Below, one piece after another: positions 42,785-53,294 of a DNA stretch of 64,000 nucleotides. A model generated the notes under the pieces. That model did not search any database and was not told where the DNA came from. It saw only the letters and a program-made list of their open reading frames with translations. Position numbers and translations under genes: made by a program. The DNA lies in the NCBI GenBank assembly GCA_031002005.1, contig CM061914.1, positions 191,908,685 through 191,972,684 on the forward strand. Direction: 5' to 3'. This DNA is from Vandiemenella viatica (Eukaryota > Arthropoda > Insecta > Orthoptera > Morabidae). How positions within the stretch are numbered: position 1 is the first letter of the stretch; each line of letters begins with the position of its first letter.

Positions 42785-43346
42785 ATGCGTGCAATGGTTT
42801 TCATGTCACAGAAGAGGTTTAAAGATGGCCACGAGGACGTTGAAGACGACGGCCGAGCTGGGAGACCTTCAACAAGCCGAAATCGTGAAAATTTGGTGAA
42901 AGTGTTGCGTGAACTTTTAAACACTGATAGTCGTCTTAGATTTCTTGCTGATGACTGATCGAGTACACCTCGTCCGCCCGGAGATCAGAAACAGTTGGGT
43001 TCTTCACCACGACAATACGCCCTCTCACACGTCGCTCGAAGTTTTGGACAAGTACAACGTGGCAACACTGCCGCAGCCACCCTACAGCCCCGACCTAGCT
43101 CCCGGCGAATCAGGAGAGACCTGAAAGGGAAGCGATTCGACACGATTCCAGCGGTCCAGGCAGCTTCGACGAGGTCCATGGACAGCATTCCGCGCGGAGT
43201 GTTCCATGGAACTTGTGAACAATGGAAAGAAATGCTGGCAGCGGGGTGTTGATAAGATCGTATCTCGAAGTTCGCTGTCTGTACAAAAATGTTTGGTAAA
43301 TTTTTTGTTCTGAGGTCAGTTTTGAAACGTTGTTAACGCATACACC
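42785..43346 (+). pseudogene. mariner transposase fragments, deleted and frameshifted
   Basis: RFKDGHEDVEDDGRAGRPST and NRENLVKVLRELLNTDSRL give the HTH-to-linker part. EIRNSWVLHHDNTPSHTSLE and LPQPPYSPDLAP give the second catalytic Asp block. The sequence jumps from linker to catalytic core, losing the first Asp, and the CDFFLF-type third block is missing after PDLAP. Non-functional. Confidence 0.85.
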
Positions 43347-43351
43347 CACTG

Positions 43352-43352
<1 letters not shown>

Positions 43353-43396
<44 letters not shown>
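43353..43396. repeat. Poly-T tract (44 T)
   Basis: Longest homopolymer in the window, directly 3' of the mariner remnant. Confidence 0.9.
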
Positions 43397-43399
<3 letters not shown>

Positions 43400-43403
<4 letters not shown>

Positions 43404-44530
43404 GAAGCATATGTATATCATCACACTTTTGCACACGATGGAATAATTTTTCTTAAGAATATGCCCGGAGAGGATCGATTTTTTTTATTATGTTTCATTC
43501 CCCTGGCTGAAGCGGTAGCCCTTTTCAGCCAATGAGAGGATCGAAAAGTCGGCGAGAGAATATTATAGTTGCGGCAGCAGAGCAACTTGTTCAGTAAACA
43601 TATCGCTCATTTGCTGCAACAGTAACATAACTAAAAAATTGTCAGCTTTATAGAAGGACCAATTAAAATGCTTCGTGTGAAACAACTTCATGTATTCACT
43701 AGAAAATCACTTATCTGCAAGTTTTATTGAAAGAAAACAATATAAAAGGAGAGAAAATGTATAGTATCAGTTGTAGTATATGCAAAAACGGTCCAGCCTA
43801 AGATTATAACTCAAGACAGCTCATTATTTTAGTTATGTCATTGTTGCAGAAAATGAGCGATATGTTGCTATTAGTTATTCACTTTGAAACTATTCCTAAC
43901 GGTTTTCTAAACGAATTGTGGACATAAAGTAGCTTCGTGGCTACATTGGTCCTTGTTACTTGTCTTGGGTAGAAATCTTCTATCATTAAAAACACACCTA
44001 CGAACTCTATTTTTTGCACTACAAGGAAGAAACAGCAACCAAGGAATAGGGCTAGCTTCCAGAGATATTAATAAAAAAAATACGCATTTCTTTTTCATAG
44101 TTTAAAATATGTGAGCTATTCGAGAATTGGAAACTTTCGTAAGCTACTGTGGGATTAAAACTGGTAATTAAAAATATTTTCTGGTTCGAAGAATAGTTTC
44201 ATGTCGGCTTATATTTTTAATTAAAACATTCCCGGCAGAGCGGGGTGGCGCTGTGTTACTTTTTTTGTGGGTTGTTATTTATTGAGAATTAAATTTCAGC
44301 ATTCGCTGAGATTTTTGTGTGCAGTAATTATTATATCACGCCAAGGAATGACGTCATCCGCCAGAAAGATACACGCGCACACACACATACAGAGAGAGAG
44401 AGAGAAGTATACCGTGTTTCGTAGTAATTCGTGCAGTGGTTGAAAATACCAAACTTCTATGCTGGGAAAACTTCTCACAGGCAGGCACACAAAGTATTTG
44501 AGTCGCAAAAACGTAACCAAACAATTGCTT
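43400..44530. other. No gene recognised; (GA)n tract
   Basis: AT-rich; an AGAGAGAGAGAGAGAG tract at about 44391-44406. Nothing else supported. Confidence 0.45.
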
Positions 44531-44536
44531 TATTGA

Positions 44537-45280
44537 AATCTGGGGACTGCACCACTTTCGGAACCTTCGAGAAACTGGTACTAACCTGTTGAAATTTACA
44601 TCAGTCGCTTCGTCAACATGTCCTCTTCACGTTTTGCGATCATACGTTGCGGAATAGTAGCCAGGAATTTAATTAAAAATGCCGAAATATAACATGACGC
44701 ACAGCCGTTAGATGCCGCCAAGGTTGAAAAATCTGAGACAGGCTCTTAAAACGTTCACTTAATCCTTTGTTGTAATGTTTTCTTGCCTTTTCAGCTCTTC
44801 TCCGTTGTAAAAAGTCGCACAAAATTGACAAATAGACAACATTTATCAGATTTATAATACGGTGATGCCCGCATCTTACATAGCAACGAGCAATCAGAGA
44901 TAATCGATTGCTTCCGTTTCAAACAAATACGCCATTTTCGTGATGGATGCCGCATAGCTAAAATAGCGTAAATTTTTTTCACTTAGTCCTGGCTGTATTT
45001 CAAACTAGCCACGATTTCTGCGACAAAACGAAACTGTTTAGGTTGAAAATCCCTGCACCGATAATTTTTATGTTATTATTTTTGCAATGCTCATAGCATT
45101 TCGCAGTTGCTCAGCCTTTCATATTTCGGCATTTTTAATTAAATTTCTAGCTACTTTTCCACAAAGCAGGAACGCAAAACGTGAAGAGGGCATGTTGACG
45201 AAGCGACTGATGTAAATTTCAACAGGTTAGTACCAGTTACGCGAAGGTTCCGAAAGTGGTGCAGTCTCCGAAATCTGTTT
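44537..45280. mobile_element. Foldback element with ~160-bp imperfect TIRs
   Basis: From GAAATCTGGGGACTGCACCA to TTTAATTAAAAATGCCGAAA (44537-44689) the sequence reappears inverted at 45117-45280 (TTTCGGCATTTTTAATTAAA to GTGGTGCAGTCTCCGAAATC). The ~430 bp centre is AT-rich without a transposase. Superfamily unknown. Confidence 0.8.
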
Positions 45281-45299
45281 AGAAATCTTGGTTTACATA

Positions 45300-45500
45300 C
45301 AATTCCAGCAGAACACGTACTTTCCCTACTGTTTTTTTTTTTTCCTAGTACAAAATCCTGAACAGTTTAGTTGCAATGCTGACATGCATAGCAATAACAC
45401 TATGAATGAAGATAACAGTTACAAAGCTTACAAGTCATTGTCAATTGTACAGAAAGGGGTAACATTCACTGCAACTTTTTTATTCAATGCCCTAACATAG
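45300..45500. other. No gene recognised
   Basis: Short AT-rich spacer before a LINE 4 end. Confidence 0.35.
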
Positions 45501-45975
45501 AAAATTCAATGTTATCTACGAAAACTTAAAAGTTTTAAATCCCTACTGAAAGAGTTTTTACTTCAGAACCCATTTTATTATGCGAAAGAGTTTCCGTCTC
45601 GGTATTTGGTTATTAAGGACGACAGAGAAAATGCTAAATGTTTGGTGCATGAAAGGGGTAGGTGACAAAGTTGTTTACATTAACTTATATGATATATGGG
45701 TTTTCTTTGCGTTGAAACAATTTACAAATACAGCAATTAGAATATATGGAAATTGCATTCACATTTAGTCACCAACATGAGATGTTATATATTTACAGCT
45801 AACGATGGAAATTATTAGTATTTTTGTGATATCAAGTAACCAACCCTTGATCAGTAATTGTTCAATGCCGTATTTTTTAATATTATTATTTTTTTAAGCT
45901 CTAGAACCGTCCTGAAAGGGCGGACAAATTGATCCAAAATTGTAATTGTTAATAATACTGGTTTTAATAACAACA
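45500..45975 (+). repeat. LINE family 4 3' end
   Basis: FKSLLKEFLLQNPFYYAKEF-like translation at 45535-45595 and the following non-coding stretch match 40170-40600. Confidence 0.65.
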
Positions 45976-45976
45976 A

Positions 45977-46840
45977 TCAATTTAATTACAATGGAGCACA
46001 CGCTCAGGTGGCAATGCCCTCAGTTATCTAATTACCCCTTTTTATTTTAATTTTAATTATCGTATATAATTTGAACGTTAAATTCCTCCCCCATCTACCT
46101 TTCGAATTTACGAATTTTAATTTTAAATTCCTTCAGCGTTACCAGTAAATTATTCATCACATCACTTGGTAATTTGTTCCAATCCCTGAAACCCTTACCA
46201 ACAAAAGAAAATTTTCTCACTCCCTGATGCATGAAATCGAGTGCCAGCTTTTGGTCATGGTCACCTTTCCCCTTCTGTGCACTATTCCTAATTCTTCGAC
46301 CAATATCGCTCCAAGCCCCATCACCAGCATATGCCCTGTACATTCCCAGCACTCTCTTCAACCTCCTCCTTTCCTCAGATGACTCCCAATCCAGCTCCTT
46401 TATCACATCAGTTACTGACTGGGTCCTGCGATAATTTGAACAAACAAATCTAGCTGCTCTTCTTTGCACACCTTCCAACTCCTGTATTTGATACCTAAAA
46501 TGTGGATCTCAAACTACACCACCAGATTCAACCAATGGTTTACCAAAATTTAGTAATCCAATTCTCTAACTTCTCTGGAACATCCTCTCATCACCCTCTC
46601 TAGGTAATGAAGGATTTTGTAACCTTTTCCTACCACCTGCCCAATGTGCTCTGCCAAATTGAGTTTGTTATTAACGTATACCAAGATATTTACACTTCAA
46701 GCTTTCAACAAGTAATTATGACCCCACCCTATAATCATAAACAATTCTTAGTTTTTTATCTGTGTACTTAATAAGCTGACTCTTCTTGACGTTTATCTCT
46801 CATTCTAATTGCCCGCTTCATGGAGTAATGAGTTTGTTGG
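45977..46840 (-). pseudogene. LINE family 1 ORF2 3' end
   Basis: The open piece 46095-46478 has VQRRAARFVCSNYRRTQSV, HDQKLALDFMHQGVRKFSFV and DWNKLPSDVMNNLLVTLKEF. Upstream it continues, frame-broken, into RT sequence up to about 46840. The 3' tip reads CAATTTAATTACAATGGAGC on the plus strand. Confidence 0.82.
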
Positions 46841-46844
46841 TATT

Positions 46845-47160
46845 TTCTGTTTTATTTTTATTTTCGCGTAGCAATTACTATCCTGGAGGAGGAAAAAAAT
46901 CTAAATCTTACATAAGAAGCTAAGTTTCTTTTGACTACTTTCTTAATTCCAGATTTACTCCGGCTACCAAAAAGTTCTGATCTTCTTGAGAACTTCCAAG
47001 TCACCAGAATTTTTTTATTCTGAATAATTGATCTGTAACACCAAGAGAGACAATTATTTTTCAGAAAGTGAATATAGTCTGCAAATTGTGGACTTGGCTC
47101 AGAACAAGATCTCATAACTTTTTGAGACTTGGCCTTTTTTTTATATAGGAATTGTTTTTG
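46845..47160. other. No gene recognised
   Basis: AT-rich, an 85-codon minus frame with no recognised domain. Confidence 0.35.
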
Positions 47161-47164
47161 TGGG

Positions 47165-47965
47165 AAACATTATGACCACATACTTACCAGAATATTGCTC
47201 CACCTTTGAACGCAATACAGCAGAGATTCGGCATAGTGTGGATTCTAGATGTTGTTGATAGGCTTCCAGAGGTATCTGACACCAGATTTCTATGCATATG
47301 TCGCGAAAATCCCTTAAACTAGGGATCAGCGGTTTGTGGGCGCGGCTGCTGGGTACGAGCATCTCAGAAACGGCGTGGCTGTCGGCTGTTCGCGTGCTAC
47401 TGTAGTGAGCATCTATGCAGAGTGGTTGAAGGACGGTGAAACCTCGACTGGGCGACAAGGTGGTGGACGTACACGCCTCATCACAGAACGTGGAGGTCGG
47501 AGGCTTGCCCGCTCTGTAAAGCGGGATAGGAGGGTGATCTGTGGCAGAATGGTGATTCTGGTGCTCTGAAATACTTCTGGAAGCATCAGAATTGTAGTCT
47601 TCCGTCAGATCTGCAACAGATCACCCCCTGTCCTGCTTCATAGAGCGGACAAGCCTCCGACCTCCACGTTCTGTGATGTAGCGTGGGTGTCCACCACATT
47701 GCCGCCTACTCGTGGATTCACCGTCCTTCAAACACTTTCCAGAGATGCTCACTACAGCAGCACGCGAATAGCCGACCAGCTTCGCCGTTTCCGAGATGCT
47801 CGTTCCCAGACACCGCGTCAACAAATCGCTGGCCCGTAATTTAATTAATTTCATGTGCGTAGAAATCTGGTGTCAGACTCCTCTGGAAGCCTACCAAGGA
47901 CTTGTATTGCGTTCCAAAGGTGTACCAAAATGCTAGTTAGTAGATGATCATAATGTTTAGGCTGA
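47165..47965. mobile_element. Palindromic Tc1-type element, two N-terminal transposase halves
   Basis: Two ~370 bp arms are imperfect inverted repeats meeting near 47600. The left arm (47336-47569 plus) encodes VAVGCSRATVVSIYAEWLKD and LITERGGRRLARSVKRDRR. The right arm (47854-47621 minus) encodes IKLRASDLLTRCLGTSISET, GYSRAAVVSISGKCLKDGES and ITERGGRRLVRSMKQDRG. Both are the N-terminal HTH region of a Tc1-like transposase; no catalytic domain is present. Confidence 0.82.
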
Positions 47966-48119
47966 TTAGTGTACGTCCTCCACAATCCCCTAAACTCACA
48001 TGTGTACCTACTGAGCGGTCCACGTATGGAACGAGAAATGCTTGTTGGTAATTTTGCCAATGCAGAACATGTGCCTGAATCATGTCAGGTCTGAGGTAGC
48101 GCGGTACATTTCCCTTTGC

Positions 48120-48425
48120 ATCAGCAAGCGAAGGCGCCAGCGAAGCACTGCTGAAGACGTAAGCCTGCTTGTCGAGGCAGCTCGGACGTGATCGACGGCC
48201 GAAGAAGCCGCCACAGATCCCGCCGCCATACATAATACATGCGGCCGCCGCGATGAATTTAGAGCGAGTTAGTTGTGAATGGGGCGGCGGCGGCGGCCGC
48301 CATGAATACGTTATCGCGCGCGGAATTAGCTGCACGGCCATTACGCGCGACAGGCGCGCCCCTGGCGGACAACGGCCGCAATCACGACCCGCGCGTTAAT
48401 TACGCGCCAAATATAATTTACTTCA
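48120..48425. promoter_or_regulatory. GC-rich island with homeodomain-type sites, candidate enhancer
   Basis: GGCGGCGGCGGCGGCCGCCA and GCGCGTTAATTACGCGCC lie in a CpG-rich block with AATTAG and TTAATTA cores. Short frames on both strands are compositional. The GC-rich-plus-TAATTA pattern recurs at 31790-32110. Confidence 0.4.
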
Positions 48426-48519
48426 ACTGCCTGTAACAACACAGGGCTGCAAACGTCACGAAATTAATCATATGATTTACTAATGAAGCCAAACAAAGTT
48501 ACAAACTATTGATAAATAA

Positions 48520-48810
48520 ATAACGCCAAAGCAATTGAATGTTTATGTATTTATTGACCTCCCGAACGCGTTTCAATTCTTTTGCAGTAGCATCTTCAGC
48601 GGGTTCTCCTGGTAATTACGTACACATATAATAATTTGGTTATGTTGTTGCGTTTTGTACAATGGAATTATTACCTAGTAGATTATATTTTAGATAATTA
48701 TTACAATTAATTAATACACAAACGTTTAATTGCTTTCGCGTTATTTATTTGTCAGTATCATCAGCAATTTGAGGAAAATGATCCACAACGTCCAACTAGT
48801 TATAAGCATT
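48520..48810 (-). mobile_element. Penelope-like family B 3' end
   Basis: Reverse complement of the 36030-36700 element: shared GTGGATCATTTTCCTCAA, CATTGTACAAAACGCAACAA, the ribozyme-like motif, and CAATTGCTTTGGCGTTATTT. It is shorter internally. Confidence 0.6.
48561..48603 (-). ncRNA. Hammerhead-like ribozyme motif, ACGCGT stem III
   Basis: On the minus strand stem I CCCG, CTGAAGA (48599-48593), extra T, stem II GCTACT/AGAATT (weak), GAA, palindrome ACGCGT (48571-48566), T, then CGGG closing stem I. The 6-nt self-complementary stem III differs from the ACGT of family A but keeps the same logic. Confidence 0.55.
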
Positions 48811-48869
48811 ACATGATTATTATTTGGCTCTGTAGGTGCTTTTGAGGTTCCGTTCACAACGGGACAGGG

Positions 48870-48965
48870 CTACCAGATTGTATATTAGGATACAAAATGT
48901 GTGTAATGTGGTTATCTTTGGTATCCGGTTTGTATAACAGATTGCCTTGTATAATTGGAAACAGA
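48870..48965 (+). repeat. Dispersed repeat, copy 2
   Basis: GGGCTACCAGATTGTATATT and GGTTTGTATAACAGATTGCC match 1575-1668. Confidence 0.5.
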
Positions 48966-48969
48966 AATA

Positions 48970-49445
48970 ATAATTTAAAAGAACATGCTATCACTTTTTA
49001 AAAAGGTGATTAAAGTTTGTAGGATAATAATGGTGACTTGAAAAGATGTGTGATATATATCTACATATTTCGATTTTCACATTCAAATATTACCGCCAAA
49101 ATATAAAATTTTTCTTTGCGGCTAGTCTGATCTCTTGATATTTTAACAATCAACAGAAATAATTTTGTTTCATTCGTATTCAATTTAAGTAAAAAATTTA
49201 ATATCTCTATTTGTTACTGAATATATCTCTACAGTTTTGTTGGTTTGTATAATAAGATTTGATTTTGTATAATTTCAAAGACCCGGTGGTATAAAATAAG
49301 TTGGCTCGACTGGAAGCGTTGCAACGGGCAACTCCGCCTCTAGCACTCAAACGAAATGAAATGAACTCGCAAATGTTGTGTCTTTCGTCGACCCAAAGCC
49401 GAATATTACGTTTAAAGTTTTATAAAATTATAGTCTTAAGCCTTC
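48970..49445. other. No gene recognised
   Basis: AT-rich; nothing supported. Confidence 0.4.
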
Positions 49446-49448
49446 CTT

Positions 49449-49700
49449 AATTTAATTTAATAGCGATAATGCACATTCAGGTGGCCAATTCGCTATGCGC
49501 CCATTTTTTTCCCTTTCTTGGACCAACCTACTTTGCCATCTGCGAATTTTAATTCACATTATTTAAAGTTTTCGATAAATTATTCATCACTTCCGTTGGT
49601 AATTTATTTCTATCCCTAACTCTCTTACCTACAAAAGAAAATTTTTCTCACACCATTATTCTTGAAATCAAGTGCAAGATCGTGGTCACGGTCATTTAAA
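49449..49700 (-). pseudogene. LINE family 1 3' end, decayed
   Basis: TTAATTTAATTTAATAGCGA and GTTTTCGATAAATTATTCAT, then ACTCTCTTACCTACAAAAGA, follow the family-1 3' order. Truncated at the tRNA-like sequence. Confidence 0.75.
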
Positions 49701-49705
49701 TGTTT

Positions 49706-49776
49706 TCAAAAGCCAGGAATCGAATCTGGGCCAGCAGGATGAAAGCCAGCTATCCTAGCCACCAGATCACATAGGA
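49706..49776 (-). tRNA. tRNA-Glu(TTC)-like pseudogene
   Basis: The minus strand reads TCCTATGTGATCTGGTGGCT, AGGATAGCTGGCTTTCATCC (anticodon TTC at 49743-49741) and a B box GATTCGATTCC. This is the order of a Glu tRNA. The acceptor stem has several mismatches and one anticodon-stem pair is broken, so it is a pseudogene or a tRNA-derived repeat head. No A-rich tail is seen; it abuts the truncated LINE end. Confidence 0.6.
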
Positions 49777-49779
49777 AAC

Positions 49780-51785
49780 ATAGAGTGATGAAAGGAATTG
49801 GGGAGAGGGGGGTAATAGATGTTTAAAACTCATTGTGTAGACAAGAAAAATGTCTGTTTTCAATGTTTTTCACTTGAAAACAAAAACGTAAGTGGCTGTC
49901 AAAGTTGGTTTTAGAATATCTTCTATTTTTTTTTTTTTTTTTTTTACTTACTGTTTACTGTTACTGTCACAAAAACCTAGTAATTTGAAAAATTGTCATC
50001 AGTTTTGATCATATCCTGTATTTAAATTAGAACTATCTGATATAGTTTCTAAGCACTGATCAAAACAAGCAAACGTGTTTATTTTGAGGTTACTTTGCCG
50101 TATGTTAATGATACTTATTGAAAGTGCTCTTAAGTCAGACTGTACTGCGTCCTTAAATGTGAAAGAAATGTTATTGGAATCGAACGATTGCACTGGCGTG
50201 GTGCACGTTGGAAGCCATGGAGAGGAGTTCGCAGACTAATTTGAAAACGCGTTAAGCATTAATTTTTATAGAAGGCGACTACGTACTGCCTCCCACGCAC
50301 GAAGTTTCTGTCAAGGTGATTTTTTAGAGTATGGAAAACTACAGGTACGAGGCTTGACTAGCAGTTCCCCTATTATTAATTTTTAGTGTAAGTATTTTAT
50401 TTATAACGCTTTTACATATTACATGTAAAATAAATACCTTCTTTTGCTACAACAAGTGGTACATTAATAATATTACCAACACAATATATACCCCATTTTA
50501 TTTTAATTATTCTAAGAGCAATTTTCTAATCATAAACTTGAAGCATCATACCACCATTTGGCTTGTCATAATTAAATATGATAACCTTGAAATCGCTATC
50601 CACAGATAAAGTTTAACAGCGATAAATGTTAGACAACAGCAAAATAATTGTTAACAAAGTCATTTGGGTATTAAGACATTTATTTCGTCGATTCATAAAC
50701 TAGCGGATGGAAGAACTTTTAGAGAAGACAAAATGATCCCTCCATCTTAAAAGAAAATTGTTTTCGGGCTGAAATTGGCGTTCGTGTTCCTTAGTCGATA
50801 CTATTTATAAACAGATTTTTCTGAAAACGCAATACCACTATTACGTTCACAGATATAATACAGGCCAGTGCGATTTGTATATTGCCTGTCGCACGACAAA
50901 ATAAAGCCATCTACTTCGGTATGTTACATGGAAACATGAATATATCAATAGCACCAGAATAATAAAACGCAGTAAATACATTTTAATGCCACCTGGACCA
51001 TAATGAACTATTTTTCGTTACTACTGTAACTGCCAATGTCTGTGACAACGTGCATCGTGCTGCATCACGAAACATAAACTGTCATGCTGATCCAGGGTGT
51101 ATTACAACATAGCCACAGCTTATGCTTCATTTCATCACAGAGAAGAAATTATTGCTAACAACACCAGGAATCGCGTTTTCAGATAAACGCCAACAGTGTA
51201 CGTTAAAACCAAGAAACATAAACTGCAAGAGTAAACACGTTTGAAATGTGGGTACTTCTATTCAAATTGTTACCCAACAAAGAAATTTATTGCAGGTGTA
51301 TCTTAGACTTCATACTTGAAAAAAAAATAAAAATATCTGCTTCCATATTTCAAGTAACAAAGAAGGAATCCCGGTGTAATGTTGCGTAATGTGTAGCATT
51401 CGATGATCAATAGCAGACACGTTGGATTGCCTGAGACATTAATATTGCGTTCCGATGCCACCAGTATGCAATCGACACACGACTAGCCCTGAAAAGAAAT
51501 AACCAACAACACCCGAAAGATAATACGAGCTCAACAATAAGAATTAGTCGAAACCGCGATGGTATTAAGTTGACTGCCATATCAGAAAATAGTATTCAAT
51601 GTACAGGTCATAGACATACCAACTATCGATAATCGACAACATACCTTATAATACATTTCGTGTGGCATTATTTCTATGGTAGGTACATTTCTGGGCTCTG
51701 AGCAGAGACAATATAATAGCTCTGAGGACATGTAATCTTTAATAACACGGACATAGGATTGTCTGTCATTAATTATGTTATGCTT
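49780..51785. other. No gene or known repeat recognised (2 kb)
   Basis: Apart from an 18-20 T tract near 49928, this is AT-rich DNA with only short frames. It is the longest stretch here without an identifiable element. Confidence 0.45.
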
Positions 51786-51791
51786 GATCAC

Positions 51792-52196
51792 TCAAAATGT
51801 CAAAGCAATTATTTTTTTATGGAGCCTGCTTTTAAGTTTAGATATGCCATTTTTAAACCCAGAGAACCACTCGTGCACCTGAGTTTTTCCCATAGCGTCA
51901 TATTTGTAAGCTTTTTTCAACATTAAAACAGTTTCAGCAGCATTTTTACTGAGTAGAAAACAAAATTTCACAATTACACGTTGTTCACTTGCCATCATCA
52001 AAAACAGTAACAATAACAAAACAGCGCTAGCAAAAACGGTCGCTGCAGATTAACAGAACAAATTAGGTAGACAACAACAACACAGACGGCACTGAACTGA
52101 CATGAGTTGAGCTATAAACTCCTAGCGGCAGAAACGCTTACTACACAAGCTCCGCCCACAGCAATGCTGTCCCGGTTATTTTTGGATATCCCCTCG
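51792..52196 (-). pseudogene. mariner 5' end and transposase N-terminus, truncated
   Basis: The terminus CGAGGGGATATCCAAAAATA begins at 52196 next to TA (52197-52198). The ATG near 51995 opens MASEQRVIVKFCFLLSKNA, then ETVLMLKKAYKYDAMGKTQ and VHEWFSGFKNG, a mariner HTH domain. It degrades after about residue 55; the catalytic domain and other end are absent. Confidence 0.82.
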
Positions 52197-52199
52197 TAA

Positions 52200-52340
52200 T
52201 AGCTCTGAATAATGAATTGGTAGTAAACTTCCTTCAGGTGGATGGGCATATTTGATCTGACGACCACAGAATGTTTCCCAAACGCTTTCCATCCCTGCTC
52301 GAGGCGACGAAAAGTTTCGGGTCTTACATTTCCTTCCATA
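52200..52340 (-). pseudogene. LINE RT fragment hit by mariner
   Basis: RLEQGWKAFGKHSVVVRSNM followed by PIHLKEVYYQFIIQ resembles the RT-thumb region of an insect LINE. It ends exactly where the mariner terminus begins. No other flank of the LINE was found. Confidence 0.55.
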
Positions 52341-52439
52341 TATACAAGCTGGCCGAAATAGATGTACTCATTAACATTTTGTAAAGATGTTTATTTTTTT
52401 CACTCCCCGCTGTGCCGTATTTGTTACACGGACTTTTGT

Positions 52440-52800
52440 TTCTGAAAGTTATTGTCGTATCCGCGCGGCTGCTTTTGAAACTCTCTGGTCTCACCTGGTC
52501 GCTGGAAGCGCCGCCTCTCGTAACCCAGTTATGCCGCCGTAACGAGACGAGCCGGCAGTTTTAATTCTTCATTAGCGCTCGCCGGCAGCTGAGCGCATGC
52601 GCAATCTCGTCCAGGTGGGACCTTCAGTTTAGAGCCCCCACGGCGTCCGCTTGATTAAATTCCGGCCGAGCTGGCGCCCTCATCCGCCCCGGGGCGGGTA
52701 TTACACCCGCTAACCGGCCTACACGGCCAATCAGTGCGCGCTAAGCTGTCGTCTTAACGCGCTACCTTCAATGCCCGCTGCGATTCATCCAATAAATTTA
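52440..52800. promoter_or_regulatory. GC-rich island, candidate enhancer
   Basis: CpG-rich DNA with CACCTGGT and CCAGGTGG E-box-like sites, TTTTAATTCTTCATTAGCGC and GATTAAATTCCGGCCG. No coding signature. Confidence 0.35.
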
Positions 52801-52919
52801 TTGTTGTCTGAGTGGAGACTAACCCGGCGTACTTATGCCATAAAATACTCTAGGCTGTCCATCCGGACGGTGTTGTATAAAGCTGACTGTCACTGCTTCC
52901 GAGGCTTGCGACAGCTATA

Positions 52920-52966
52920 AGACACCTGATGAAGACGGCAGAGCTAGCTGCCGAAACGTCGTGTTT
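52920..52966 (+). ncRNA. Hammerhead-like ribozyme motif, tandem unit 1
   Basis: CTGATGA (52926-52932), extra A, stem II GACGGC/GCTGCC (5 of 6 pairs), GAAAC, GTC (52958-52960). Stem I AGACAC pairs with GTGTTT over 6 positions (one wobble). Predicted cleavage would follow the C of GTC. Confidence 0.65.
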
Positions 52967-52993
52967 AGTGACAGTCAGCTTGCGACAGCTATA

Positions 52994-53040
52994 AGACACC
53001 TGATGAAGACGGCAGAGCTAGCTGCCGAAACGTCGTGTTT
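52994..53040 (+). ncRNA. Hammerhead-like ribozyme motif, tandem unit 2
   Basis: Identical core to unit 1, with CTGATGA at 53000-53006 and GAAACGTC at 53027-53034. Tandem spacing would release a 74-nt RNA if both sites cleaved. Confidence 0.65.
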
Positions 53041-53194
53041 ATACAACAACATCCGGCTGGACACGCGAGATTTTTTTGGGGGGGGGGGGAGGTGGCGTAG
53101 CCCCCAAAACCCGCTCCTCCAAGCATGGCGGCCTTCCTGTTATCTACTGCTCGCCTCTGCACATGCATTAAGTTAGTAGATTTATAGGTGATCC

Positions 53195-53290
53195 AAGGGC
53201 GTATCCAGGATCAAAGCTAGAAGGGGGCAAGATTTGAGCTAGGGGGGGGGGGGGAGGCAACTCATATTGGTTTCGAGGAAGTGGGGTGGG
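53195..53290. repeat. MITE family C end fragment
   Basis: AAGGGCGTATCCAGGATCAA and G runs resemble the terminus of the element at 9420-9677. No second end. Confidence 0.45.
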
Positions 53291-53294
53291 GGAC

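Larger units (their letters stand above)
52860..53075 (+). repeat. Penelope-like family A terminal repeats in tandem
   Basis: A 74-bp period is visible: TTGCGACAGCTATAAGACAC plus the ribozyme-like core occurs twice (cores at 52926 and 53000). It ends with CATCCGGCTGGACACGCGAG. An inverted pair AGCTGACTGTCACT / AGTGACAGTCAGCT surrounds the first unit. Confidence 0.8.
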
